Below, piece after piece: positions 46,799 through 57,737 of a stretch of DNA of 64,000 nucleotides. How positions within the stretch are numbered: position 1 is the stretch's first letter; every line of letters starts with the position of its first letter. The notes beneath the pieces are model-generated. The model had not been told where the DNA came from. It was given only the letters and a program-made list of their open reading frames with translations, and made no database searches. A program made the translations under genes and the position numbers. This stretch comes from Entonaema liquescens (Eukaryota; Ascomycota; Sordariomycetes; Xylariales; Xylariaceae): the NCBI GenBank assembly GCA_902805475.1, contig CADCSX010000007.1:1736001-1800000 (forward strand), given 5' to 3'.

Positions 46799-49197
46799 CT
46801 GTACCTTGCTGACAGGGTCGGGGGTGGTGGAAATCGTGGAGCTCCAGACAAAGCTTGAGGCGTTCGCGCGAGAAGGCTCGGCGACTTCTGCTGGACTCCA
46901 GAATTAGCATGTGGGTTACGGAAAGGTAGGCGGGGTAAAAACACTGGGAAAATAAAACACAATAGTAGAATAGAGGGTAGGAGAAGAAAAGGAGAAGAAT
47001 AAAAGACAATCAAAGATCTAAAGGGGGTATCAAAGTGTCGCAAAAAGAGAAGAGGATTCTCGTAAACCGAAAGGACGAGAATCCCTTTGGTGAAGAAGCC
47101 GCCGGGGAAAAAAAGATAGGCACCTGTAATAGTTTGTGACGATAGAGGTTGGAGAAGCTCCAGTTACCTTCTTTAGTGATGGGGGACTTTTCTTTGGGAC
47201 TCTGGCGTCAGTGGTGCGAGTGTAAGGGGAGCTAATGGTGGGGGAGGGGCGTGTGGAGAACTGGTTGGGAAGGCAGCCCTAGCAAAGTGGGAAGCAAGAG
47301 CTCAGTTACCCGCTCTACAGTAGCAGCATTACCTGGGACTAGCTAAGATAATTGCTAATCCTAGGCAAGTGCGAGGTAGGGGTTCTTTTTTATCCCATCC
47401 TTCCCCGGGACCAATCTCTATCGCGCAATCTCTCGAATATTTCTAATAGGTATTGCGGATTTCCAATAACCAGGCTTGGGGATCGTGACGCAAGGTAGGT
47501 TTGGTTTTACTTACCTCACATGAGATAAAAAATGATAAAAAATGACAAAATGACAAAATGGCGAAACGGCGATCGAGTCGGAGAGTGTTTTAATGCTTCA
47601 CCTTTGGAGGCTCTAGTACGTAAATACGTAGGCGTGCATACAAATATATGAATGAATACCACCTATCTTGTATGCAAGGCGAACACGAAAGAAGACCCTT
47701 CCGTGTACCTGATTTGGATAGTTAATCAGGGTATTCGATGGAGACGGAATGTGACACTGAATGAGCCAAGTGGGTAGTGTAGACAATCAGGCAAGGCTGA
47801 ATCGAGGATCGCTTTGGGATGGTTTTTGTCTCGAAAGGATGGCTGCGTGGTAGCTGTTGGATGATTAATGAAAGGTGCCAGAATTAGGCGATGCTAGTGT
47901 ATTCTTTGAAGTGCAGGTGGAGAAAGATGTGCAGACGGATGTGCGTACGCCTAGAAGTATTGACGTATCCCGTACATGTAGGTACCTCTATACCTCTACC
48001 TATACCTCTATAAATTGATCCAATGCCCGCGAATTACCTTAGGTAAAGTAAGTAGGTACACAACCCAGACAGGTAAAAAGTACGATTTGTTGAGATGGTA
48101 TTTTAGATAAGTTAGTTCCTAATTTCTCAACAATAGGCAACAAAGGTCGGGGAATTCCAAAGAGGCCTGCAGCCAGCTATCTATAAGGCGTCCAATATCC
48201 GAATAGGACGTAGGATTGGAAGACGTATGCGCAATTGATCACGATGCAATATTTCCCAAGCTAGTCGTAACAAATTGTACATACATCAATGTAGGTAGGG
48301 AAAGTCAACTTACTTTAGCGGGTCTAGGCTGCAGGGCTAGGCTACATAGATACCGAGGTCCTGGTCTGCTGTGTTGCTACATAAGGGTACCTCAGATAAA
48401 TACCAACAAAGTTAAAGTTCTAGAAGTGTGCCTGCTTTTAGGCAAATATTGATATGGGAACGATGAAAGTGAATGTATAGGTACCTTATTAGCAACATTG
48501 ACATACCTACCTACCTACCTATACATTAGATAGTTAAAACAAATTATAACTATCGTAGTTTATCTTTTAAGTTTAATTTTCTCTTAAGTAACTAGTTACT
48601 AACTAGGAATTGTATCATATTTATTTTAAGTCGTTTGAGAAGGCAAGCAGTAGGTATCAAAATTGAGGTGATGGGGGATGTTGAAATGTAGATATTCACA
48701 ACCTCGGAAAATACAATTTTTTTACGCATAGGAAACTAAAAATACTTACGCGTGTATGCATGCAATGATCGTCGTAGCTTAAGGGATTTATTAGTTTCTA
48801 CCTACTAGTATCCGCGTATACCCTTTTAACCCAAAGAAAAAGAAGAAAACGTTTCTAATAATTCATAATGAGTAAGGGGGCTTTTCGACGAAATTGTATA
48901 TTTTACTTCATTTAACGGATATCGGATATCGGATATCAGATTACGCAAGGCATAGAGTGGCTGTACAGAGGGTCAACTGATTCACTGCTGTCTTTGGTCT
49001 GCCGAGTCAACCGTAATACATAGAATATTATGCACATACAAAAGCGGAACAGGTGGGCTGTGAAGAAATTGGTATTGAAATAAATACCAACTACATCCTA
49101 CCCTACTGAAATAAATATCAATACTTAACTATATTCGCCATCCTGAAGTCCTGTTCAGCGTGGTAATACTACATTTTACAAGATCCAAGTGTTAGAC
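46799..49197. other. 2.4-kb divergent intergenic region
   Basis: Shared upstream region of the deubiquitinase (-) and the following plus-strand gene. The first 250 bp are pyrimidine-rich on the sense side of the deubiquitinase, like a 5' leader. CCTA repeats occur near 48,508-48,530, and three tandem GGATATC units at 48,917-48,938. Open frames here (for example 46,597-47,043 minus and 48,216-48,452 plus) have no recognisable content. Confidence 0.5.
48917..48938 (+). repeat. Three tandem GGATATC units
   Basis: A 7-bp unit repeated three times without change in the divergent intergenic region; each unit contains the palindrome GATATC. It may be a simple repeat or a cluster of binding sites. 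Confidence 0.7.
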
Positions 49198-50153
49198 ATG
49201 GGATTCGATGCCCTAGCAAGGTTGAAAAGCGCTCGATTGACCACGGAAGGGTATCTTAAAGAGAAATGGTAAAATTTCCCCTAGTTATTTATGAAGAAGA
49301 TTCTCTTTGCTTCCAGTTTTCTAACGCTTTCTCTCCTCCACAGGGAACGTAGGAAATCAAGGGGTTCCTCGGAGGCGGATGATGCAGTCCAAGCCGAAGA
49401 GGAACGTCGTCGGCGGGAAAAGAATGAGTTCCTCAACCTAATCTTTGCCAAGATTACCGGCGAGTCGGTCATCGAGATGCCACCATTACAATGGGATCCG
49501 ATCACTTCTCATAAAGCTGTCTTCTTGATCACCACGCTGATCGAATTTGGTATATTTGAGCTGTCAAAAATACGTACAAATTGCTTGCCAAACACATCGG
49601 CATGAGCCAAAATAGTGTCAGCCACTGGGCATTATGCGTGATTGACCGCAGCTCTAACCCTTCTTACTGTTATGACCTGATGAGTGACCAAATGGCACTC
49701 AACGCTATTGGCAAGAGTTACTTTCGCGTATCGGAAATTACCCCCGAATTCATACAAACATGGAACTCGTGTTATTATATCGGGGAGACGACGAAATCTC
49801 ATAAAGAGATACAAGAAATAGGTAAGTAAGCGCTTAGGTTGGTAGCGTCTAATTCCCTGCTAACGTCAAGTCCAGGAACCAATCATATGTCGCTTCATCC
49901 GCGGTACAACCTCTTAACGAGCAACTGTCAGGATATGGCAGAAAACCTTGTAAGGCAGTTATGCAACGGGAGAATCATCAGCCAAGCCAAATTAAGCGAA
50001 GAGCTATCTTTGGTGTCGCCGAAGATAGCCCTGGACTTGATGGTAGCGCGTTGGAGGTCCAAGATAGAAATTTTAAATGAGCATGAAGATAGTGATACTG
50101 TCAAAGCAGATGTGGATAGCATCAAGACGCTGTGGCAAAAAGTTCATCGATGA
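49198..50153 (+). pseudogene. NlpC/P60- or LRAT-like papain-fold protein with a one-base frameshift
   Basis: Exons 49198-49268, 49344-49821 and 49876-50153 would give 275 residues, but only if one base is added in the A5 run at 49,566-49,570. Upstream the frame reads ITTLIEFGIFELSK; downstream, one frame over, it reads NTYKLLAKHIGMSQNSVSHW, then ALCVIDRSSNPSYCYDL. The conserved-looking HWALC histidine and the later NLLTSNCQDMAENL cysteine are the spacing and context of the permuted papain-like His/Cys pair in LRAT/PPPDE-type proteins (inference; no named fungal family recognised). Other features: a charged coiled-coil-like stretch EEERRRREKNEFLN and a C-terminal helix. A 44-bp intron 49,563-49,606 is a formal alternative but has a weak donor and deletes sensible protein. 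The frameshift may be a true lesion or an assembly error, since the frame downstream is otherwise intact and spliced correctly. Confidence 0.65.
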
Positions 50154-50576
50154 CCAATGATAATTATTTATTATAACAACTAGTAAAACAGAGCGAATAT
50201 CTGATGCTTAGTGCACGATCTCTAGAGTGAGATAAATTGCTGTTAGAGTTTGTTACAGTACCTAGGTAGGTAAGATGACATCTTCGTCTTACCTAGTAGG
50301 TACTTTAATGTTAACATTTGAGCGCTTAGGCATGTGCACAGACCAACTCTCCAATATTAGGTTTAATAGGTGCAACGCAATTCCACTATAAGAGACTTTA
50401 TCATCGTTTCAAAGTACTAAATCAATCCGAAGATACAATAGCCGGCATCAAGAAGTACAAATGAAAAAAAAAAAAATTTTGGCCACTTATTGAATAAATT
50501 CTAGTTTATCTAAACTACCTAATTATCGTAGCGGATACGTCACGTAATTCCGCCTAAATTTAGGCTCTGCAAAAAG
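50154..50576. other. Intergenic, no gene seen
   Basis: A short gap between two plus-strand genes. It includes a CTAGGTAGGTAAG inverted pair near 50,260-50,300 (palindromic TACCTAGGTA-like units) and a poly-A tract at 50,463-50,475. No coding or RNA feature is supportable. Confidence 0.5.
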
Positions 50577-51512
50577 ATGGAAAGGAGAAAGAAGATTGTC
50601 TATCAACTAGACACGCCCTATTCAACTGTATCATGGTAAGAACCACAAACCTTCTGGCTTTTCAGTTTGGACAAATTCGGAATACCGATACTAACTATAC
50701 TAGGCCGAGCGTAACTCTTGAGAACCAGGAGACCATCTTAGAGCTCATATGCAAGTAAGTCAATGGACCTTCAGTGAAGCGGGCAGCATATCCGCACGGA
50801 ATAGTCTCACGATAGGATCAATACGGTTGCCATTCCACTTAGTCTGAGAAGATTCATTACTAGACCAGTTATGCTAACCACTTTGTATAGCTTGCTTGCA
50901 CCTTTGGGTCAGTACCGCTCAGAATATGTAGAGTTATCGAAAGGCAAACGCGATAAGAAACGGAAACGCAAAGCTGCAACCGTGCAATCTGAAATTATTG
51001 CACCTCCTCCAGCCCCGGAACTTAAGTCTTACATAGATGTTGGGCTTGTATCCATCACACGTCACTTACTGGAGTTAGCATCACAAGCCCAACCCGCGAA
51101 GACTAACTCAGAAGACAAGCCTCTTCCTCAGGATGTAGCTAGCCGCCCCTATTCAGCTATTTTTGTAGCTCGATCTGGACAGTCAAACGTCCTTAATGCA
51201 CATCTACCACAGGCAGTGGCTATGGCTTCAAAGGCGCATCCTGAGCGGATGCCTACTAGGCTAGTAGGGTTATCAAAACCATGCGAGGATCGTCTATCGG
51301 AGTCGCTGGGTATACCCCGTGTTTCCTACATTGGGGTCCGCGAAGGTGCTCCTGGTTCCAAGGCGTTGATTGAATTCACATCCAAACATGTCCCTCCTGT
51401 TGAGATACAGTGGATGGAAGAGGCGAAGAAAGCGGAGTACAAGGCAACCAGCATTAACGCGATTGAGACTTTCGTGGGTACTAAGAAACAGCATAACCGA
51501 AGTAATAAATAA
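50577..51512 (+). CDS. POP3: RNase P/MRP subunit Pop3-like protein
   Basis: Component of ribonuclease P and RNase MRP, which mature tRNA 5' ends and pre-rRNA in the nucleolus. Exons 50577-50635, 50704-50754 and 50891-51512 give 243 residues. The joined N-terminus reads KKIVYQLDTPYSTVSW-PSVTLENQETILELIC-NLLAPLGQYRSEYVE, which fits the fungal Pop3 family. A strongly basic KGKRDKKRKRKAA stretch follows (RNA binding or nucleolar localisation), then the L7Ae/Rpp38-like part with YSAIFVARSGQSNVLNAHLP and RLVGLSKPCEDRLSESLGIPRVS. Intron 1 has a TACTAAC branch and intron 2 (136 bp) a GCTAAC branch. Without the two short 5' exons the protein would lack its family-defining start, so the three-exon model is preferred. 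Confidence 0.88.
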
Positions 51513-52379
51513 CTAGTTAGGTGTTAGTCTAAAACTACTCAGAGATGCTCGTCGCTCGCTTCTATGAGATATAGAGACCAAAGTAATTATACTTCAGTAT
51601 ATCATATTAGATCCTTAGACCTTAAAGCTTCAGATACTTATTTTATCAGATTACCTATACTTTGCTGCCTACCTAGGTGTCCTTTGTCTAGGTTAGTCAG
51701 TTTCGTTTGCATTTGGATGGGTGCCCGCATCCGCAAACACCAATCTGAACCAACATATTTTGCTATAAGTATACCTCCTTCGATAAGTAAATATTATGTA
51801 TCTCGCTGATGATTCCAGGACCAAACACATTTGGAATAAATAGTTATAAGAGTAGGAAGCGAATATACACCGAAGATATTCAAATTTACTATGCTACGGA
51901 AACATGAACTGCATGTGGTAAAGGGGAAAGAATAGGTTAAGTACATTAGGTAAGTAGAATAGGTGCCTGCCCTGAGAATAATTAACCCAGTGCGTAAAAA
52001 AGGAAGAGACATATGGCTTAGGTAGCTTCCCTATTGTTTCTATGGATGCCTAAGGTTAGATGGGGAAGGAGTGCCTCCTTTTACATTGTCCTGCCTGCCT
52101 GTATTGCGTGCATTTAACCCAATATCTTTACGAGTCCTTCGACGTGCTGCGAGGTATTATCTTAACTTTCCCATCCTAAACTTTTTCTAATCAACATTGA
52201 GAACTCCCCATCGCCTACCAAGTAAATTCCCAAATCCTATTATTTTGTATTTCGTGCCTTGCGCCCCGTTACTTCTAACATCCTAGGCTATCAATAGCCC
52301 TGCCGCCTACAATAAAACAGAGCTGGTTGGAATTCCCTTTTGTGACTACTACTAAATAGACACAAAGCCTATCGTCAGG
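51513..52379. other. Intergenic, no gene seen
   Basis: About 870 bp between plus-strand genes. AT-rich with CCTAGG/TACCTA runs. The right end (52,080-52,379) is pyrimidine-rich and is likely the 5' leader and promoter of the next gene. No motif is recognised. Confidence 0.5.
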
Positions 52380-53510
52380 ATGTTTGGGCGAGGCAATATT
52401 GAAGACGCAAAGGAGCTTCAAGCTTCGTTCTCGCGCGCCAGGCAGCCTCGGCGTAATGATCGAAGTCAAAATAGGAGAAACGGAAACGATGGACGACAGG
52501 GAGGTGCCCTAACTAGTCGTCACCAGCAACATACTCAGTACGGCCAAGGTAGCAATCCGCAGGGACATGTCCGACTTAACAGAGGTTCAACACTAGACCC
52601 TCGAGAAGTTGCAAGACAGTTTCACCCGGCACGACCAAACGAAGGAGGCGTAGTCCCAACACCTAGCTCTCATGCCGTGTCTATGGTCCATGGAACGAGG
52701 GAACCACAAGCTACTCTGACCGGCAATACACACCGCCGTCAAGAATCTCCTGTCCCGCAAGAAAATCCTTGGGTAGTACCTCAGCCAGGGGCATGGCAGA
52801 AACGCGTTGCGTCAAGTAGTGAAGAGGAAAACGTTACGTTGAAGCGTATCAAGGGAGAACCCACGGAGCATCTTGCTCGACTGCAAACACAACCAACCGA
52901 CAACCGCCCCCCTACCTTTATCCCTCAACAAAAACCTACTTCCCCTTGGTCCCAGTATTCAGGCCGGGCCAAGTCCGAAGGATCTCTCCTTGACGAAGAA
53001 AGTGAGTCAATAAGTCAAGCCGTAATACCATTCACTGCCAGGGACGAAGCTCGCCAGGATGATGACGTGACCATGGGTGGCGTAGAGACAAGCAACAAAG
53101 GTAGGATAGGACTCCAAGCTTCACGATGGAACTTCGACAACCCCGATCATTATCCTGAGAAACCTTCATCTGATACCTCGTGGGGAGACCCCATGCGCGT
53201 TGATCCACCAGCGAGAGAGACGCGGACCCTCTGCTCCGACTGGCCAAATTGTTACCAGCGGTATATCCAAAGGACCAGGCCTCGCAGACTCTCGCTGGGC
53301 CCCATAAAGTCACCACAGGTGGCTGCCGTACCCACCCCAACTTTCTACTGTTGTGTATGCATCTATGCTATGTTATGTTACCCGGAAATGCCAGCTGAGA
53401 TACCTCGAGTATACCCTGTTCCTAGTCGCATTTACGCATTCATGGGGACATCTTTTACGATCCATCCAGAAATATTGGCCATACAGGCCTTACGTTACGA
53501 TGATATGTAA
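52380..53510 (+). CDS. Hypothetical disordered protein, 376 residues
   Basis: A single open frame starting MFGRGNIEDAKELQASFSRARQ. I do not recognise it. It is rich in Gln, Arg, Pro, Ser and Asn without a clear fold; N-terminal Arg/Asn/Gly-rich patches (RRNDRSQNRRNGNDGRQGG) could bind nucleic acid (speculative). After about residue 320 the composition shifts to Cys, Tyr and Ile (FYCCVCIYAMLCYPEMP), unlike the rest, so the end may be an unspliced intron. A possible donor lies after 53,318 (CACAG-gtggct) and an acceptor near 53,392 (atgccag), but this is unproven. There is no signal peptide or transmembrane segment in the main body. Coding status is supported by length and composition only. Confidence 0.6.
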   Translation: MFGRGNIEDAKELQASFSRARQPRRNDRSQNRRNGNDGRQGGALTSRHQQHTQYGQGSNPQGHVRLNRGSTLDPREVARQFHPARPNEGGVVPTPSSHAVSMVHGTREPQATLTGNTHRRQESPVPQENPWVVPQPGAWQKRVASSSEEENVTLKRIKGEPTEHLARLQTQPTDNRPPTFIPQQKPTSPWSQYSGRAKSEGSLLDEESESISQAVIPFTARDEARQDDDVTMGGVETSNKGRIGLQASRWNFDNPDHYPEKPSSDTSWGDPMRVDPPARETRTLCSDWPNCYQRYIQRTRPRRLSLGPIKSPQVAAVPTPTFYCCVCIYAMLCYPEMPAEIPRVYPVPSRIYAFMGTSFTIHPEILAIQALRYDDM

Positions 53511-54419
53511 TTTCATGTTCACAAATTAGCAAGCAACCTCCTCTACCAGTTCCTAATGTTTTATCACCCATCACCGTCCTCACCGAGTTACCAAGATAAA
53601 CCCGAACGGAGTGTAATAAAAGTCTACCTCGACAAACTCACCAATCTATCACCTACGACCAGAACCCTTATTTGCAGAAGGGGCAATACGACCCCAGAAT
53701 ATCGATGCTTTTTTCTATTGACTTGACTCGAGACTTCTTTGCCAAGCTAATAGCAGGCAGTCCCCTAGTCGACGTCAATCATGTTGTTTATTATTTTCAC
53801 GCTGTTATGTAAACAATGAGTTGGAGTGGTTCAGTATTTTGCTTCGTGCAGCCCGTATGTATGTGTATGCGCGATGTTAATTAAGGGCTCAAGAGCACAC
53901 TGTGAACTTGGGGATGTCTACGTTTATGTATTATACAATGCTAGAGCTCGGCGGGCCTTGTAAATAGAGGCACAATGATACTTTATTTATAATAATACTA
54001 CCTCTTCCTGAGAGTGTGGCTTTAGGGATCAATTCCTTGAGCAAATAGGTTCAAATGGAGTAAGGAGGTTATGGTACCGAGGACCACGAGGGAAGACAAG
54101 TACTTCATATAGTAAGTAGTTAATATGAACCGTACGCCTCACTAATGGAATCGGCTGATCAGCCAGAATACTGATATCCTCAATAAACAGACTTCACCAC
54201 GCAAAACGAGAAGGCTGGAATCATACCATATGAAAAAATTGCTCCCTCTAAATTATCAATGTTCAAGAGGTCAAGATAAGGTATACATCCATCCACAGGC
54301 GTATGTAGAAGCGACACTCGTAATCACGACACTAGAGACCCAACCTCATACCAATCACACCAACCCTAGACACATGTATGTAACTACCCTCCCACCCCCT
54401 TTCCCCTTCCCTTCCTTTC
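53511..54419. other. Intergenic between convergent genes
   Basis: The hypothetical gene (+) and NOC3 (-) converge here. No gene, RNA or repeat is recognised. The right end is pyrimidine-rich. Confidence 0.5.
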
Positions 54420-56456
54420 TTATCTCTCCGCCAAACTCAAACTCTTCTCTACAATCCCCACGCCCCGTCTAACAGCGGGACAATAATGGCGCCTCAGGAT
54501 CTCGCCCTCCCAGACGGTCGCCGCGAACGGGTTACTCGCCTCGGCGCTGTCGGCCAGGGGATTGAACGCGCCGTCGCCCTTGCGCTCCTCCGTGTTCCAC
54601 AGCGCGGCGATGCGCCTGCCGTGGGTGCCCGCGACGTCGGCGAGGAGCGCGAGGAGAGCCTGCGCCGACTTCTCCGGCACGTGCAGGGCTGCGGTTGTGA
54701 GCTGCTTCGCGAAGGCGGCGAGGCGGACGGGCGGGACGGAGCGCACGTTCCAGTGAGGCAGGAGGACGGCGGTGAGACAACGGATGAGGAGTACGGTGGT
54801 CGTCTGCAGGTTTACTTTGTTGGTGGATTTGCGGCTTTTGTCGTGGGCTTGGGACGGCTTGTCTGGGTCTGGGAGGTGGAGGGATCGCGCGCCGAGTTCT
54901 AGGTCGGGGTTCAGGCTTAGGGGGTAGAGGGTCTGGTAGAGGTGTGTTGTGAAGAAGGATAGATCGAGATGTAGGTCTGCGCGGGCGTTATGCGCGTCCT
55001 GACCCGCGAGTAGCGCGAACGCTGTCGTGGTGCAGAGGAGGGCTTCGCGGGAAGGGTTACGGACGGGCGCGTCGTCATCAGCCTCTTCGTCCTCCTTTTC
55101 TTCCGCGTCGTTTTCCTCAGATGCGTCGGTATGACGGATAAGGTCCTTCAGCGCTTCGAGGAGGTCACCGAAGAAGTTCTGGTTGATTAGGTGTGCGTAT
55201 TTAGATAGACCCTCAAGAACGGCGCCCATGAGGTGCGGCACGCGCATCTTAAGGATACGAAAATATGTACCGAATACGAGCTTCAACGTTTCTCCCTCCA
55301 TGCGATCGCGTTCTTCGTGCTGAACAAGTGCGTCTGCATTCGCCATATCCTTTTGAAGCGCCTTCTGTTCCTTAATATGTTTCCGCTCCCTCTTAGTCCG
55401 GAATTCTCTTTTCGACTTAGGCTTCTTGCCATTAGGGCCGCCGTCCATACGATCCACGGAGTCTTTCGACCCCTTTCCTGAAAACTCCGATAGTAGGCGG
55501 AGGTGGAGGAAAAGGTTCACAACATTTTCGTTTACTTGGTACTCTCTGGCTTTCATCATCTTGGAAAGAAGCGAGACTGCTTCCATGGATGGGCGGCCCT
55601 CTTCATCTTCCTCAAACAGAGTTTCGAGCGCCTGAAGACACTTATTGAAGTCGTCGTCAACACGCCTCGTACTTAGCTTCCCAACCAGAATCTTGACTAG
55701 GTCAGAACGGAAGTTGAAATGAGGTACTGCGGTTAATAAATTGCAAGCACAAGTGATAGCGACACTCGCAACACCATGTGCATGACTATTCTTCGCATGT
55801 TTAGTGAGTTCCTTTACGTATGCTTGATAGCCCGAGATCAAACATGTCTCATAAGTCCGTAATTTCCTGACGTCCTTCGATAGCTTCTCCTCTGGCCCAT
55901 CTTCGGCCACAGGTCGTATTCGATAGCCGGGGATGACATCCTTATATACTGTGAGCTGCGTGGCTAAGGCAAGCTTTTGTATCGTGGGAATCCTAGACTG
56001 CCCAATCTTGGCTAAGGCCTTGAAAGCGCCGGTATTTTCATCGGGAGTCTCGTTCAGCATCAAGGCTATCTTGGCCAACTCTTCTTTGGCTTCTAATATT
56101 TGTTCATGCACCGGTTTTTCAGGCTCCTCAGGGGCCTTCCTCTCCTTGGATTCTTCATCCTCAGATACATCCTCGGCACCATCTAGCCAGTCCTCATCGC
56201 TCTCAATAGCCTGAAAGTCATTCGCTGGTGCTGAGACATGCTGTACACGCCCACCTGGGAGTTTCAAAGGAAGTCGAGTGCTCTCCTTCTCCTTTTTCTT
56301 CCCTTTCCTCGCTCTCGTCTCATAGTCTTGCTCTAAATCCCAGTTTGCTGCATTTGTCAAAAATGCTTTTTGGATCTTTGCACCAGACTTCCGAGTTGAG
56401 CCCTCGTCATCTCCGGGTGGAGTAAGTTTTCTTTTCTTTACTGGTCTGGACGCCAT
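54420..56456 (-). CDS. NOC3: Nucleolar complex protein Noc3
   Basis: Ribosome-biogenesis factor; in yeast it pairs with Noc2 to move pre-60S particles from nucleolus to nucleoplasm and has also been linked to replication origins. Single exon, 678 residues, typical for the family. Seen: a basic N-terminus PVKKRKLTPPGDD; the ANWDLEQDYETRARKGKKKEKE segment; an acidic patch (ESDEDWLDGAEDVSEDEESKE); helical HEAT-like repeats (IPTIQKLALATQLTVYKDVIPGYRIRP, quoted in part); a basic KKPKSKREFRTKRERKHIKEQKA-type helix (about residues 335-365); then the CBF/Mak21-type C-terminal part (LVFGTYFRILKMRVPHLMG, about 390-640). It is divergent from NIP7, another 60S assembly gene, with 304 bp between the two start codons. 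Confidence 0.92.
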   Translation of the reverse strand: MASRPVKKRKLTPPGDDEGSTRKSGAKIQKAFLTNAANWDLEQDYETRARKGKKKEKESTRLPLKLPGGRVQHVSAPANDFQAIESDEDWLDGAEDVSEDEESKERKAPEEPEKPVHEQILEAKEELAKIALMLNETPDENTGAFKALAKIGQSRIPTIQKLALATQLTVYKDVIPGYRIRPVAEDGPEEKLSKDVRKLRTYETCLISGYQAYVKELTKHAKNSHAHGVASVAITCACNLLTAVPHFNFRSDLVKILVGKLSTRRVDDDFNKCLQALETLFEEDEEGRPSMEAVSLLSKMMKAREYQVNENVVNLFLHLRLLSEFSGKGSKDSVDRMDGGPNGKKPKSKREFRTKRERKHIKEQKALQKDMANADALVQHEERDRMEGETLKLVFGTYFRILKMRVPHLMGAVLEGLSKYAHLINQNFFGDLLEALKDLIRHTDASEENDAEEKEDEEADDDAPVRNPSREALLCTTTAFALLAGQDAHNARADLHLDLSFFTTHLYQTLYPLSLNPDLELGARSLHLPDPDKPSQAHDKSRKSTNKVNLQTTTVLLIRCLTAVLLPHWNVRSVPPVRLAAFAKQLTTAALHVPEKSAQALLALLADVAGTHGRRIAALWNTEERKGDGAFNPLADSAEASNPFAATVWEGEILRRHYCPAVRRGVGIVEKSLSLAER

Positions 56457-56760
56457 TGTGAGTGTTGAAAAATGATGAGATTAAGAATGAGATGTTCGCA
56501 ACTTTTGAGGCCGATGCAGAAACTCTGAAACTCAGAAACTCAAAAATTCAAAGATTCGAATTGGACCCCTGTCAGATAGGCCCACTTTAGCTGCAGGTAC
56601 ACCAATAGGAATAATTCCGCGGTACCTATACCTCTTTCACCGCCAAAATTTCCAAGTGGCAGAATTTTTTCCTATGTCCCAAGTTCCAAAGTACGCCCCG
56701 CGCTCTCTTGTGTATAGCATTATTTGGATTTACACGGCGTATACATAAAATACCGTCAAT
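56457..56760. promoter_or_regulatory. Bidirectional promoter region NOC3/NIP7
   Basis: 304 bp separate the two divergent start codons. It contains an AT-rich core with CAAAATTTCC and GAATTTTTTCC elements near 56,640-56,675 and a TAGGTACC-like run. Joint control of two 60S assembly genes is plausible but inferred only from arrangement. Confidence 0.5.
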
Positions 56761-57428
56761 ATGCGGCAGCTCACAGAACAAGAAACAAAAACGCTTTTTG
56801 AAAAGCTAGCAAACTACACCGGAAATTCGCTAAAGAACCTAATTGCGCCGCTCGACGACTCGCCCGACGCTGATCGCTATGTCTTCCGTCTGAATCGCGA
56901 CAGAGTATACTATGTCTTGCTCTCTGTCGCCAACTTAGCTACCTCGATATCGAGGGATAACCTTGGGTCGCTGGGTATCTGTCTAGGTATGTCTATAACA
57001 TATGCATACATCAACATCTTTTCCATCCTTAATATTACGATATAGAACTAGTCGAGTACAAAGCGCTAACAAGAAATCTTTACAACATAGGTAAATTCAG
57101 CAAGACCGGAAAGTTCAGATTACACATAACGGCACTCCCCATCCTAGCCGAGCACGCCCGGTACAAGCTATGGATTAAGCCCAATGGCGAGATGCCCTTC
57201 CTCTACGGCGGTAACGTCGTCAAGGCCCATGTGGGTCGCTGGTCCGACGACTGCCCCAGCCATCAGGGTATCGTAGTCTACAACATGTCTGACACACCTC
57301 TCGGCTTTGGTGTCACTGCACGCAGCACCGCCGAGGCGCGGCGTCTCGATCCCACCGGCATCGTTTGCTTCCGGCAGGCTGACTGCGGCGAGTATCTCCG
57401 AGACGAAGATACGCTTTTCGCTAGCTAA
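56761..57428 (+). CDS. NIP7: 60S ribosome subunit biogenesis protein Nip7
   Basis: PUA-domain RNA-binding protein needed for 27S pre-rRNA processing and 60S assembly in nucleolus and cytoplasm. Exons 56761-56986 and 57091-57428 give 187 residues, matching the 180-residue family size. Seen: MRQLTEQETKTLFEKLANY at the start, the YVFRLNRDRVYYVLLSVA block, SLGICLG-KFSKTGKFRLHIT across the intron, and the C-terminal PUA domain KYKLWIKPNGEMPFLYG-like region (here RYKLWIKPNGEMPFLYGG), ending FRQADCGEYLRDEDTLF. The 104-bp intron has a GCTAAC branch site; the family sequence continues without gap over the splice. It is convergent with glutamate 5-kinase downstream. Confidence 0.96.
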
Positions 57429-57737
57429 GCGGCGTAAAATCGGACGGGAGATGGACAGATGTATATACGAGACGAGGGAGAAGAGAAAAAAGGACGATCG
57501 GTGGCTTTTGACACTAGAAGATGGCCTGGAGTTCGGAATTGGCTTGAGTTATGTGCATTCAGGGGCGTTTGCGGCTATCTACCAGTAACTCTCTATGTGA
57601 ATTTTGTCTTTTCTACGAGGCAATATAAATAAACATTCTTGCGGTGGTTGATGATCTATCCCTCACTAAATTCCTTTTCTGTAGCCATATAACTCCTGAT
57701 CTCCATACGCCAGCCGTCGATGTGAAGTGGCTTCCTT
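57429..57737. other. Intergenic between convergent NIP7 and PRO1
   Basis: 309 bp holding two 3' ends. A plus-strand frame continuing past NIP7 (57,307-57,588) is a shadow. Nothing else is seen. Confidence 0.5.
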
